A stretch of 64,000 nt of DNA, taken from the NCBI GenBank assembly GCA_041538185.1, contig JBGORM010000007.1, positions 1 to 64,000 of the forward strand, given 5' to 3'. Of this stretch, positions 37,136 to 45,953 are shown in pieces. The stretch is from Melioribacteraceae bacterium 4301-Me. GTDB lineage: Bacteria; Bacteroidota; Ignavibacteria; Ignavibacteriales; Melioribacteraceae. How positions within the stretch are numbered: position 1 is the first letter of the stretch; every line of letters starts with the position of its first letter. A program made the translations under genes and the position numbers. A model generated the notes under the pieces. That model did no database searches. It was not told the DNA's origin and worked only from the letters and a program-made list of their open reading frames with translations.

Positions 37136-37685
37136 TATAGCTCTCTTTTATGGCTTTTGCTAATTCATCTACTGTAATTCCGATTGGCCTGTCTTCCGAA
37201 TCGATAATTATATCTGCCTGCTCATAAAATTTTTTTCTGTTGTTAAGTACTTCTTCTATTCGTCTTAAGAATTCTTTTTCATTTTTTTCACTAAGAACTA
37301 AATCTCTAAAAAGTGGACGATCGATTTTATTTTTAAGTCTTTTGTACAAAGTTTCTGTCGAAACTCTCAAGTAAACAATTGTTCCAGTTTTTTTCATAAG
37401 CACAAAGTTGTGAGGGGAAATTATAGTTCCACCCCCTAATGAAATTACTACTCCCTTTTCCATAGCTAATTTGGAAAGTATTCTACTTTCTAAATCGCGA
37501 AAATATTTTTCTCCTTTTTGCTGGAAGATTTCGACAATTGTCCTGTTTTCTATTCTTTCAATTTCTTTATCTAAGTCGTAGAAATTTAATCCTAACACAT
37601 TGGCTAATATTGGACCAATTGTGCTCTTACCGCTAGTCATAAAGCCTGTTAAATAAATTTTTGCTTCCTTTATAAACATAGACAA
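37104..37685 (-). CDS. aroK: Shikimate kinase
   Basis: A 193-residue P-loop kinase that phosphorylates shikimate. Walker A is G14 to T22 (GFMTSGKST), substrate-binding D37/D39 lie in FYDLDKEIE, the F-R-D-L-E segment provides the arginine, and S-L-G-G-G-T closes the active site; a lid arginine is in R-P-L-F-R-D-L. ATG codons at residues 1 and 3 are both possible starts. The gene overlaps aroB by 32 nt, an unusually long overlap for such a pair. Confidence 0.95.
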   Translation of the reverse strand: MSMFIKEAKIYLTGFMTSGKSTIGPILANVLGLNFYDLDKEIERIENRTIVEIFQQKGEKYFRDLESRILSKLAMEKGVVISLGGGTIISPHNFVLMKKTGTIVYLRVSTETLYKRLKNKIDRPLFRDLVLSEKNEKEFLRRIEEVLNNRKKFYEQADIIIDSEDRPIGITVDELAKAIKESYNEKNQRTSTR

Positions 37686-37807
37686 AGTAATATGTGTAAT
37701 TAATTCTTAGTTGTTAATTTAAATCAATTTTTCTTAATGAAAAATTTGATTTTAATTAGAATTAAAAATCTGGTGTTAACCAGTCTGAAAAATTAGCAGG
37801 GTTTAGC

Positions 37808-38518
37808 TTATAGAATTATTGCAATGCCAAATGAAAAAGTAATTCCATCAATATTTACCTTGGTTTCAAAAGGGGAAGGTGGAAGTAAAACTTTTCTGTT
37901 TTGATAAGTTACTGCTTGGGTATTATATTGACTTTTCATTTGAAATTCCGGGTCTCTAAAGCGCATCTGCCAGCGCAGTGCGATGTGGTCATTAAATAAA
38001 TAATCTATGTTGGTTACTACATGAATGCCGTAACCGATTTTTCTGCTAATATTGTTTACAGATGCTTCTAACAAATTTCTTATTTCGCTGCCAAAATATA
38101 AGCCTCCGCCACCGCCCATAATGAACTTAAAGTGCGTTGTAGAAAAAGGAAGAATATAATAGAGTGTTAATTCTACTGGGGTAACAATATATCCTTCTTT
38201 CATTTCCAATATAATTCCGTTTACTCTCACATTAATGTTTGAAACAGATTTTTTGATATATTCATAGTTCAAACCGAGCAACAATGATTCAGTGAATCTA
38301 TACCTCAGTTCAGCCGAGAGACTTCCTATATCATTTAGTTCCAAATATGAACTGCTTAAGACAGGGTCGGGTGAATTTGGATTTAGAAAAAGTTTAGAAG
38401 TGGTAGTATAATTGTAATTGAGCGATAGGCTAAAGTTATCTTCATTATACTGAGCTATGGTTTGTGATGAAGCTGTAAGAATGAATAATAGAAATATTAG
38501 TAAAAAAGTTCTCATCAT
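37808..38518 (-). CDS. Predicted outer-membrane beta-barrel protein
   Basis: A 236-residue protein with a signal peptide (about 1-22) followed by repeated amphipathic strands (FSLSLNYNYTT, LSAELRYRFTESLLLGLNYEYI, FKFIMGGGGGLYFGSE, HIALRWQMRFRD, ITFSFGIAIIL), consistent with an 8-stranded OmpW-like barrel. It ends in a hydrophobic strand as barrels do. No specific family could be recognised. It is a single gene between aroK and the isomerase gene on the same strand. Confidence 0.65.
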   Translation of the reverse strand: MMRTFLLIFLLFILTASSQTIAQYNEDNFSLSLNYNYTTTSKLFLNPNSPDPVLSSSYLELNDIGSLSAELRYRFTESLLLGLNYEYIKKSVSNINVRVNGIILEMKEGYIVTPVELTLYYILPFSTTHFKFIMGGGGGLYFGSEIRNLLEASVNNISRKIGYGIHVVTNIDYLFNDHIALRWQMRFRDPEFQMKSQYNTQAVTYQNRKVLLPPSPFETKVNIDGITFSFGIAIIL

Positions 38519-38561
38519 AATATGAAAATATAAAAAAAGAAGGGGTAGAAAAGGGCATAAA

Positions 38562-38604
38562 TGCAGTTATTTTATCTCTGTAAAGCTTTGATAAAATAAC
38601 TGCA
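38562..38604 (-). terminator. 15-bp inverted repeat after the PpiD-like gene
   Basis: Bases 38562-38576 and 38590-38604 are perfect reverse complements of 15 nt with a 13-nt loop. On the minus strand the structure begins 43 nt after the PpiD-like stop and is followed by TTTATG and then a T-rich tract, so it probably ends that transcript, although the immediate U run is short. Confidence 0.6.
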
Positions 38605-38646
38605 GTTTGCTTCCAAATTATTTCACTTTACTGGATAAAGATAGTT

Positions 38647-40740
38647 TTATCTATAAAATAAGTATCTATTATCAACTATATCAGCTTCTTTTTTCAAGTC
38701 TTGAATCCATTGTGAAAAATAGTAGTTCTTTTTTCTTTGAAGTATTTGATTTCTTAATGATTCCTTTGCAGCTTGAAAAGCACGCTGGTCAAATTCAGTT
38801 CTTGAGGTAACTCGTATTAAAAAAGCTCCACGAACACCTCTAATTGGTTGTGATAGCTTGTTTAACTCAGCATTTAATGAATATTCGGAAAATGCATACT
38901 CACGTCCAAGTCCAGGTATAACACCGTTAGAATTGAATTCGGTTTCTGTAGAAGCTATTTTAGCTTGCGGGTATACTTGTGAAGCAATAGATAAGTCTGT
39001 GCTTTCGCCAATCTTAGAACGAATAGTTGATGCAATTTGCATAGCCTTGTCAATTTTCTTTTGTCTTAGAAGCGTGTTTTTTATTGCTATTTCTACGTCT
39101 TCTAATTTTTTAAATCCAGGTTTAATAATATCAGAGACCATAGCAACAACATAACCAGCAGGTACTTTCACTACATCACTTATTTTTCCAACACCCTCAT
39201 CAAAAGCGAATTTTACTAATGCAACACTTTGACCAATACCAGCTATTGCAGTTGCATCTTCTGTAAAGGGCGGTGTTTCAATTACTGAGTAATTCATAAG
39301 TTTAGCTTCGCTTTCAAAGCTATTTTCTTTTGCAATGTAAGCAAAGTCGTTAGCATCGTTGTACAATTTATCTAAAGTTGTTCCTGATGGTTGAATTTTA
39401 TTTACAATTTTTTCAATTACAAAATCGTTATCATTTTTACCAGTTATTTTGATGATATGATAACCGAATTGAGTTTTAACAGGTTTAAGAATTTGTCCAA
39501 CTTTTCCAGAATAAACGGCTTCTTCGAATGGCTTAACCATTTGGCCCTTGCCAAACCAGCCCAAATCCCCTCCCTTCAATGCAGAGCCTGGATCTTGAGA
39601 ATTGGCTTTAGCCAGACTAGCAAAGTCGGTGCCTTTAACGGCTTCTTGGTAAATTTCATTTGCTCTTTTAAGATCATTCTGGTCGTTTCCAGTAGATTTA
39701 ATAAGTATATGCGAAGCCTTAACCACCTCATTTTTTGATTTAATTTTATCTACTAATTTATAGACAGTATACCCATCAAAAGTTTTTACTGGACCAACAA
39801 TGTCACCAACACGAGCAGTTAGTAACAAGTCCCTAGCGGATTCTGGTAAGGTTAATATTGAAACTGTATCTTTAGAATAAGGCTGTTCGGAATAAATTTG
39901 TGCGTAAGTTTTGAAAGAAGAGGTGTCGTTTTTTAGTTTATTAACAATTGCAATGAGATTGTTAAATACTGCAGTTGAGTCATCTTTAGAGGCAACTTTT
40001 CTGAACATTACATACTTTAATCGTCTCTGTGCTTGAATTTTGTAGTCGTCCAAATGCTTATCATAATAATTTTTTATTTCATCTTTAGTGACATTTATAG
40101 TAGAGTCTGGAATTGTATTAGCATCAACTAAGATGTAATCTGCTTTCATTTTAATGTTTTGTTGTATGAACTGGTCCAACAATTCCTGATTGCTGACGTT
40201 AATAGAAGCAAATAAATAATCTTGAAGTTTTTGTTGAACTAATTGTTCTCTAATTTGGTCTTCAAGCTGAATTACAATTTGTTTGTTGCGCGGGTCCCTT
40301 AAAGCGCTTTCGTAAAGCTGCCTGTTAAATGTTCCGGTTGAATCTGTAAATTGTTGTTTTAAGCCTGCAGGGGGATTAGGACCAAGCAGTTGATTTCTAA
40401 TTTCGTCATCGCTAACAACTATTCCAAACTCTTTAATTTTTTCATCTATTAATTTTCTGGTAACCATTGCATCCCAAACTTGATCCCGAAAAAAGTCCAT
40501 TTGAGATTCGTCAATATCTCTACCGGTTGCGGCTTGCTGGTTTCTTCTCGCGGCTTCTAAAAAGTCTGAAAATTCTTTGTCTGTTATCACTTCGCCATTT
40601 ACAGAACCAATGTTATGCCTGGTGGTTTGTATAAAATCAAGCACTTTTGAATCAGTTATAACCATGAATAGAACAAATAAACCACCTACTCCTAAAATAA
40701 ACCACGGCGCTAAATTCCGCATCCTGGCCATCATACCCAT
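38647..40740 (-). CDS. Membrane-anchored peptidyl-prolyl isomerase (PpiD/SurA type)
   Basis: A 697-residue foldase. One N-terminal membrane helix (about 12-30) anchors a SurA_N-like domain. A parvulin domain (about 340-440) has the KASHILIKS start, S-Q-D-P-G-S, G-G-D-L-G-W-F-G-K-G-Q-M and F-G-Y-H-I-I-K-I motifs. A second, degenerate region and a C-terminal helix follow. The order matches PpiD, which assists folding of exported proteins in the periplasm. The ribosome binding site GGAGGT is 10 nt before the ATG. Confidence 0.9.
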   Translation of the reverse strand: MGMMARMRNLAPWFILGVGGLFVLFMVITDSKVLDFIQTTRHNIGSVNGEVITDKEFSDFLEAARRNQQAATGRDIDESQMDFFRDQVWDAMVTRKLIDEKIKEFGIVVSDDEIRNQLLGPNPPAGLKQQFTDSTGTFNRQLYESALRDPRNKQIVIQLEDQIREQLVQQKLQDYLFASINVSNQELLDQFIQQNIKMKADYILVDANTIPDSTINVTKDEIKNYYDKHLDDYKIQAQRRLKYVMFRKVASKDDSTAVFNNLIAIVNKLKNDTSSFKTYAQIYSEQPYSKDTVSILTLPESARDLLLTARVGDIVGPVKTFDGYTVYKLVDKIKSKNEVVKASHILIKSTGNDQNDLKRANEIYQEAVKGTDFASLAKANSQDPGSALKGGDLGWFGKGQMVKPFEEAVYSGKVGQILKPVKTQFGYHIIKITGKNDNDFVIEKIVNKIQPSGTTLDKLYNDANDFAYIAKENSFESEAKLMNYSVIETPPFTEDATAIAGIGQSVALVKFAFDEGVGKISDVVKVPAGYVVAMVSDIIKPGFKKLEDVEIAIKNTLLRQKKIDKAMQIASTIRSKIGESTDLSIASQVYPQAKIASTETEFNSNGVIPGLGREYAFSEYSLNAELNKLSQPIRGVRGAFLIRVTSRTEFDQRAFQAAKESLRNQILQRKKNYYFSQWIQDLKKEADIVDNRYLFYR

Positions 40741-41079
40741 AGCAAAACTACCTCCGTTTTTAAATATAATTAAATTTTAAGTCGCTTAATTTAGATACCA
40801 TTGCTCTTAAATGCAATTATTTTTCAAGTATATAAATGCATTTTATCTAATGGCTTATCTAAGCTTTATCTCTTACTTGGCAAGTTAATAAGAATCTCTT
40901 TGCAGTACTATCCTAAATTGGTTCCTCGTGAATTTTTTGGTTTAATTATAATTACTTTTAAGTCCCTCTATTAATTTTTAGTTAATTTTTTGACTGAAAA
41001 AGAAAATTGCTTTGAACGTTATAGCTTATTTTTTAATTTTTTATTGCATTATAAAAATCTTAAACAAACTTAGAATTTG
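40741..41079 (+). other. Divergent intergenic region before the phn-like importer
   Basis: This 339-bp gap separates the divergent PpiD-like and PhnD-like genes. It is very AT-rich with no open frame worth calling. Apart from the PpiD ribosome binding site at its left edge I could not identify a promoter, operator or riboswitch. A phosphate-responsive site would be expected near 41000 if the importer is Pho-regulated, but none is clear. Confidence 0.5.
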
Positions 41080-42012
41080 ATGAAATTAATAAAATACTTT
41101 TTCTATCTGTCGCCAATATTTATTTTTATTTTGATTAATGTTTCAAGGCATTTAAAAAGTGCTGAATTAGGTTCCAAATCTAATCCCATCAAATTTTACC
41201 TTACTCCTTCGGAAGATGCTAACAAGCTTACAACCACAGCAAAACCATTAATGGAATTTTTACAAAAGGAAACAGGTTATTATTTTACTTCAGCTGTACC
41301 AAGCAGTTATGTAGCTATAATTGAAGCATTTGGTACTGGCAGAGCAGATGTTGCTATTGGTTTAAGTGCGTTTGCATATCTGATGGCAAACGAGAAGTAT
41401 GGTGCTACTGCACTATTGAGAGTAGTTAGGGATAATGGTGAAACAACTTACAGAGGACAATTTTTAGCAAGAGTAGATTCTGGTATAGATAGTATAAGTG
41501 ACCTTCAGGGAAAGTCAATAGCTTATGTGGATCCATCGTCAACTTCTGGTTACCTTTTGCCTAAGGCAATCTTAAAACGAAAACACATAAAGCCTTCTGA
41601 AGAAGTTTTTGCAATGAGACACGATAACGTTGTTACAATGGTATATCAACGGCAAGTTGATGCTGGAGCTTGTTTTTATTCACCGCCTGACCCTAAGACA
41701 GGTAAAATTTTAGATGCAAGAATGAAAGTGCTTCAACAGTTTCCAGATGTTGCCGAGAAAGTAAAAACTATTGGGTTAACCGAAGAAATTCCAAACGATC
41801 CAGTAATTTTTCGCAAAGATATGCCGGAAAAAATGAAACAAAAAATCGTTAACGCACTACTGGATTTTGTTAAAACTCCACAGGGTCAACAAGATTTATA
41901 TGATGCGTATGGTGTTGTTAGTTTTGTCCCTACCAAAGACAGCGACTATGATGTATTAAGAAAAATGCTTAAGGAGCAAAATATCGATTATGAAAAACTG
42001 ATTGGTAAATAA
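41080..42012 (+). CDS. phnD: Phosphate/phosphonate ABC transporter substrate-binding protein
   Basis: A 310-residue exported binding protein of the PhnD family (type II periplasmic fold). A hydrophobic signal segment (about 4-22) is followed by the first lobe (FYLTPSEDANKL), the Y-V-A-I-I-E-A-F-G-T-G-R-A-D-V-A-I-G segment and the D-P-S-S-T-S-G-Y hinge that binds the phosphono or phosphate group. I chose the ATG at 41080 over an in-frame TTG one codon earlier. It begins a three-gene ABC importer. Ligand could be phosphonate, phosphite or phosphate. Confidence 0.87.
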   Translation: MKLIKYFFYLSPIFIFILINVSRHLKSAELGSKSNPIKFYLTPSEDANKLTTTAKPLMEFLQKETGYYFTSAVPSSYVAIIEAFGTGRADVAIGLSAFAYLMANEKYGATALLRVVRDNGETTYRGQFLARVDSGIDSISDLQGKSIAYVDPSSTSGYLLPKAILKRKHIKPSEEVFAMRHDNVVTMVYQRQVDAGACFYSPPDPKTGKILDARMKVLQQFPDVAEKVKTIGLTEEIPNDPVIFRKDMPEKMKQKIVNALLDFVKTPQGQQDLYDAYGVVSFVPTKDSDYDVLRKMLKEQNIDYEKLIGK

Positions 42013-42015
42013 AAT

Positions 42016-42777
42016 ATGCTGCTGCGTGTTAATAAACTTCATAAAATATATCCTAATGGTACTCACGCACTTAAAGGTGTCAGCTTTGATGTTAAAGAGG
42101 GTGAATTTTTAGTTGTAATTGGATTAAGCGGGTCGGGCAAGTCTACCTTGCTGCGATGTATTAATAGATTGATTGAACCTACTTCCGGTACTATAGAATT
42201 TATGGGTAAAAATATTACTCACATCAAAGGTGCTGAACTTAGAAAAGTGAAATCCCAAATTGGAATGGTTTTTCAACAATTTAATTTGATAAAACGGAGA
42301 TCGGTTATGTTAAATGTTTTGAGTGGGAGTTTGGGACGCATGAGTACGTTTCCCTCGTTGTTGGAAAAATTTCCATCTGAAGTTTATGAATCTGCTAAAA
42401 GAGCACTTTCAATTGTTGGAATTGAAGAGAAAGCTGATTTGAGAGTTGATTCATTAAGCGGAGGCCAGCAGCAGCGTGTAGCTATAGCTCGCAGTTTGGT
42501 GCAAAACCCAAAATTATTATTGGCAGATGAACCAGTTGCTTCATTAGACCCTGCAACTTCTAATTCGGTTATGCAATACTTTGAAAAAATTAATAAAGAA
42601 TTAGGAACAACAGTAATTTGCAATCTTCATTTTTTAAGCCTGGTTAGAAAATATGCTACACGTGTAATTGCGTTAAAAGCTGGTATTATTGTTTATGAAG
42701 GCTTGCCTTCAGAAATAAACGAAACGTGGTTTAAAACAATTTACGGCGAAGAAGCAGAAGAGGTGGAAATAAAATGA
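42016..42777 (+). CDS. phnC: Phosphonate-type ABC transporter ATP-binding protein
   Basis: A 253-residue ABC ATPase. Walker A is G-L-S-G-S-G-K-S-T near residues 37-45, the signature is L-S-G-G-Q-Q-Q-R, Walker B L-L-L-A-D-E-P-V-A-S-L-D-P, and the switch histidine is in C-N-L-H-F-L. The E-P-V-A-S-L-D and the Q-F-N-L-I-K-R-R segments are typical of PhnC. It powers the importer formed with the PhnD- and PhnE-like proteins and overlaps phnE by 4 nt. Confidence 0.92.
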   Translation: MLLRVNKLHKIYPNGTHALKGVSFDVKEGEFLVVIGLSGSGKSTLLRCINRLIEPTSGTIEFMGKNITHIKGAELRKVKSQIGMVFQQFNLIKRRSVMLNVLSGSLGRMSTFPSLLEKFPSEVYESAKRALSIVGIEEKADLRVDSLSGGQQQRVAIARSLVQNPKLLLADEPVASLDPATSNSVMQYFEKINKELGTTVICNLHFLSLVRKYATRVIALKAGIIVYEGLPSEINETWFKTIYGEEAEEVEIK

Positions 42778-43850
42778 TAAATGAACCTGAATTGGAAATT
42801 AATCCCAAACATTTACTCGACCAAAAATTAATGAGAAAAAGTAAATTTAATTTCTTAAAGGCTTTCCTGCTCGAAAGTTTTTTTGCGTTTTACTCGCTTG
42901 TTGTTGTAATTCGTATCATTTATTATAAGTTCATACTCGAGTTAAATGATATGCCTTTTTCTTGGGGGCAAATCGGTATGATTTTCTTTGTAAGCTTAAT
43001 AATAGGTGCTGTTTGGACTTACTCAAAGACTTCCATTTCATGCAAGATTTTTGGAATTGCTAAGGATAATAAAGTAACAAAATGGACTGTAGAGATTTAT
43101 GGTTTCTTTTTGTTTGATATTACATTTATTGCCGGATGGATTGTAACAAGAATATCGTTAATCGATTTATTTTCTGCTGAGGGAATAGAAGGCGCAAAAC
43201 GAATTTTCACTGCTTTGTTTCAGCCTGAGTATGGCATTTTTAACGATGCACTCTTTGCAATGATAGAGACAATTTATATAGCATTAATTGCTACTTTAAT
43301 TTCTATACCATTTGCACTTATAATAAGTTTTTTTACAGCAAGAAATTTAATGAAAGAAAATAAAATTACTTTTGCTATCTATTATTTGCTTAGGGTTATA
43401 TTAAACTTTGTTCGCTCAATTGAACCTTTAATTTGGGCTATAATATTTTCTGTTTGGGTAGGCATTGGTCCTTTTGCCGGAATGATTGCACTTTTAGTAC
43501 ACACTATAGCATCCAATGCAAAATTATATTCAGAAGCTATAGAAAGCATTGAAGAAGGTCCTGTAGAGGCAATAAGTGCAACCGGTGCAAATAAAATTCA
43601 AATTGTCTGGTACGCTGTGGTTCCTCAAATTGTTTTACCTTTTTTATCGTTTACTATTTATCGATGGGATATAAATGTAAGAATGGCAACTGTTATTGGT
43701 TTAGTAGGTGGCGGCGGTATCGGTACAATGCTTATTCAATATCAAGGGCTAGCAAAATGGCACGAGGTTGGTTTGATAGTAATTATAATTGCAGTTGTTG
43801 TGTGGATTATGGATTATATTAGCGCACGAATAAGAGAAGCAATTTATTAA
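42774..43850 (+). CDS. phnE: Phosphonate-type ABC transporter permease with N-terminal extension
   Basis: A 358-residue permease. The C-terminal two-thirds is a PhnE-type BPD_transp_1 domain; the coupling-helix motif is E-A-I-S-A-T-G-A-N-K-I-Q near residue 280 and the sequence ends with a V-G-G-G-G-I-G-T-M-L segment. It is about 80-90 residues longer than common PhnE proteins. The extra N-terminal part (about 25-100) adds two hydrophobic segments, which suggests extra membrane helices. Its start overlaps phnC. No C-P lyase genes are near, so phosphonate breakdown is not supported. Confidence 0.88.
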   Translation: MINEPELEINPKHLLDQKLMRKSKFNFLKAFLLESFFAFYSLVVVIRIIYYKFILELNDMPFSWGQIGMIFFVSLIIGAVWTYSKTSISCKIFGIAKDNKVTKWTVEIYGFFLFDITFIAGWIVTRISLIDLFSAEGIEGAKRIFTALFQPEYGIFNDALFAMIETIYIALIATLISIPFALIISFFTARNLMKENKITFAIYYLLRVILNFVRSIEPLIWAIIFSVWVGIGPFAGMIALLVHTIASNAKLYSEAIESIEEGPVEAISATGANKIQIVWYAVVPQIVLPFLSFTIYRWDINVRMATVIGLVGGGGIGTMLIQYQGLAKWHEVGLIVIIIAVVVWIMDYISARIREAIY

Positions 43851-43899
43851 TGATAGAGATGAAATCTTTACCTTTTTTACACTCTCATCTCACTTTCAA

Positions 43900-43927
43900 C
43901 TTTTTACTTTTACCTTTTTACTTTTAC
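43900..43927 (+). repeat. Two tandem copies of a 14-bp pyrimidine-rich unit
   Basis: CTTTTTACTTTTAC occurs at 43900-43913 and again at 43914-43927, directly before the coaD stop codon in the convergent phnE/coaD gap. Just before it, GAGATGA (43856-43862) and TCATCTC (43885-43891) could form a long-looped hairpin. Together they may help end the phnE transcript, but this is uncertain. Confidence 0.6.
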
Positions 43928-43928
43928 C

Positions 43929-44411
43929 TTATTGCTGGTTAAACTTCTCCTTTAGTTTTTTTGCTACAGGTGGGGGGACAAAATCCGATACATCACTATT
44001 GAACTGTGCTAAATTTCTAATAATAGTTGAATTAAGATAAGTATATTTTTCATGCGGCATTAGAAAGATTGTTGTAAGCCCGTCGCTTAATTTTCTGTTC
44101 ATCAATGCCATTTGAAATTCATACTCAAAATCACTTATTGCTCTTAGACCTCTTATTATTCCTACTGCGCCCAGTTGTTTAGCATGGTCTACTACAAGTC
44201 CATCGAACGAATCTATTTTTATTCTTGTAAAATCTTTTAGACTTTCTTCAAGCATTTGGATTCTTTCTTCTAAGGAAAAAAGACAAGTCTTTGAGGGATT
44301 TTTAGCCACTGTTACAATCACTTCATCAAACAGTTCAGATGCTCGTTTTATTATATCGATGTGACCATTAGTTACTGGATCGAATGTGCCTGGATAAATG
44401 ACTTTTTTCAT
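43929..44411 (-). CDS. coaD: Phosphopantetheine adenylyltransferase
   Basis: A 160-residue CoaD, which makes dephospho-CoA from phosphopantetheine and ATP. The nucleotidyltransferase motif T-F-D-P-V-T-N-G-H (9-17) begins the protein, R-G-L-R-A-I-S-D-F-E-Y-E is the substrate-binding helix and the Y-L-N-S-T-I-I-R segment closes the active site. Length is typical. It follows rsmD by 15 nt; the rsmD-coaD order is widely conserved. Confidence 0.97.
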   Translation of the reverse strand: MKKVIYPGTFDPVTNGHIDIIKRASELFDEVIVTVAKNPSKTCLFSLEERIQMLEESLKDFTRIKIDSFDGLVVDHAKQLGAVGIIRGLRAISDFEYEFQMALMNRKLSDGLTTIFLMPHEKYTYLNSTIIRNLAQFNSDVSDFVPPPVAKKLKEKFNQQ

Positions 44412-44426
44412 TTTATTACCTTTTAG

Positions 44427-45005
44427 TTATGTTATGCTTTTATTAAAAAGATCAACGTCGCTACAAAAGAATTGGTAAATTAAACTGTCGCCAATTCTTT
44501 TAAAAGCTTCTTTTTTAAAACTTGCTATGTCTTTTTTTTCAGTCTGGATTGACCTTTCTATAATTAATCTCCCGTTCGGTTTTAAAAAATGATTAATTAA
44601 CAAATTTGGCACAATAAGATGAATTTCATATTTAAAAAAAGGAGGGTCTGCTAAAATTAAGTCATATTCTTCATGGTTTTTCATTTTGCTAAATCTTACC
44701 GCATCCATTTTGAAAATATTGTAACTTTTATCTGTAATTATATTTTCTATGTTTTCTTTTAGTATTTTGGAAACATTAAAATTACTTTCAACGAAATCAC
44801 ATTTGGAAGCGCCGCGGCTCATAGCTTCTAAGCCTAAGGAACCTGAACCGGCATAAAGATCACAAACAACTATGTTATTGAAATCTATTTGGTTTTGTAA
44901 GTAATTAAAGAGAGACTCTTTAACTTTGTCAGTCGTTGGTCTTACCAGTTTAGAATTGGGAAATTTTAGCATTCTTCCTTTGTAAATCCCCGATACAATT
45001 CTCAT
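44427..45005 (-). CDS. rsmD: 16S rRNA (guanine-N2)-methyltransferase RsmD
   Basis: A 192-residue SAM-dependent methyltransferase that modifies G966 of 16S rRNA. It begins MRIVSGIYKGRMLKFP and has the P-T-T-D-K-V-K-E-S-L-F-N segment, the SAM-binding V-C-D-L-Y-A-G-S-G-S-L-G-L-E-A and the catalytic A-D-P-P-F. I chose the ATG at 45005; the longest open frame begins 19 codons earlier but that part overlaps the PilM-like gene and does not resemble RsmD. Neighbour coaD supports the call. Confidence 0.94.
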   Translation of the reverse strand: MRIVSGIYKGRMLKFPNSKLVRPTTDKVKESLFNYLQNQIDFNNIVVCDLYAGSGSLGLEAMSRGASKCDFVESNFNVSKILKENIENIITDKSYNIFKMDAVRFSKMKNHEEYDLILADPPFFKYEIHLIVPNLLINHFLKPNGRLIIERSIQTEKKDIASFKKEAFKRIGDSLIYQFFCSDVDLFNKSIT

Positions 45006-45025
45006 TTTACAATGATTAGTTCTAA

Positions 45026-45946
45026 TTAAATAATTCTTAATGCAATTCCAGCCGCAGCGCAAAATGAATAATTTTTCTTTCTAAAGAAATTATTTTTTTG
45101 AATTGACTCATCTGTCAAAAGTTTTGTAAAAGGATTAGTTCTTATAATCGATATACTAAAATTTGAACGCAATTCTTCTAAGAAATTATCATTTACTGCG
45201 TCACCAAATAAAAATAATTTTTTAATTATAGTGTTTATTTTTTTAGATTCACTAATGGCTGTAAGCTCACTTTTAATGAAGTCAACATGCAGTGAATTTG
45301 ACAAGTTAGTATGCTTAAAATAAACCGGGTAGTTGCCGTCTAATATTGATATAGAACAATTGTTAGCATTTAAAAGTAAACTGCCAACAGTCTCGTTTTG
45401 TGAGTTAAGCCCTTCTATTACAATAATTGCATTAGAAGCTATATGTGCATTGTCGACAAATCTTAATTCGAGTCTGTTTTTAACAGAAAAATTATGTAAA
45501 ACATTTATCAGTTTTTTGCTTAATGCAAATACAATTGCTTTTTTTTGTTTGCGTATATTACTTTTATCCACTTCAATATGTTGAATATAGAGATCATCTT
45601 TGTTCGTCTGTGGAAAGAGTATGGAAAGTTCCCACTTGAAATGATTCAGCAAATCTTTTTTAATTAATGAAGCATCGTAAGGCAGTTCACATATTTTAAA
45701 AAATTCATTGGAAAGAGTGAAAGAGACATTTTTAGAATTTAGCTTTCTGCGCGAAGATATTTTATTGAAAGAATTTTGGAGAATGGTGATTAGAACGTTT
45801 TCATTTAAGCTTTCCTCAAAGCTTGTTTCGAAAATTTCTTCATCAACATTCTCCAGATAAAAACCATTTTGTTTATATACAATTTCAACTAACTGAATTT
45901 TACTGCTTGTTAAATTTATGCCGGCATGGTTTTGAAACAAGGGCAT
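45026..45946 (-). CDS. PilM-like actin-fold protein
   Basis: A 306-residue protein with features of the PilM/EpsL actin-like family: an N-terminal G-I-N-L-T-S-S-K-I-Q-L-V-E strand, the V-S-F-T-L-S segment with L-P-Y-D-A-S after it, and a later G-S-L-L-L-N-A strand. PilM joins cytoplasmic and inner-membrane parts of type IV pili. It is divergent, with weak conservation of nucleotide-binding residues. It lies with a single-pass membrane protein and a ComEA homologue, suggesting a reduced pilus, secretion or DNA-uptake function. Other pil genes are not in the window. Confidence 0.6.
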   Translation of the reverse strand: MPLFQNHAGINLTSSKIQLVEIVYKQNGFYLENVDEEIFETSFEESLNENVLITILQNSFNKISSRRKLNSKNVSFTLSNEFFKICELPYDASLIKKDLLNHFKWELSILFPQTNKDDLYIQHIEVDKSNIRKQKKAIVFALSKKLINVLHNFSVKNRLELRFVDNAHIASNAIIVIEGLNSQNETVGSLLLNANNCSISILDGNYPVYFKHTNLSNSLHVDFIKSELTAISESKKINTIIKKLFLFGDAVNDNFLEELRSNFSISIIRTNPFTKLLTDESIQKNNFFRKKNYSFCAAAGIALRII

Positions 45947-45953
45947 TTCATTT

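Noticed and set aside
44427..45062. RsmD starting at 45062
   Set aside because: The 19 extra residues overlap the PilM-like gene and do not look like RsmD; the ATG at 45005 gives the family N-terminus.
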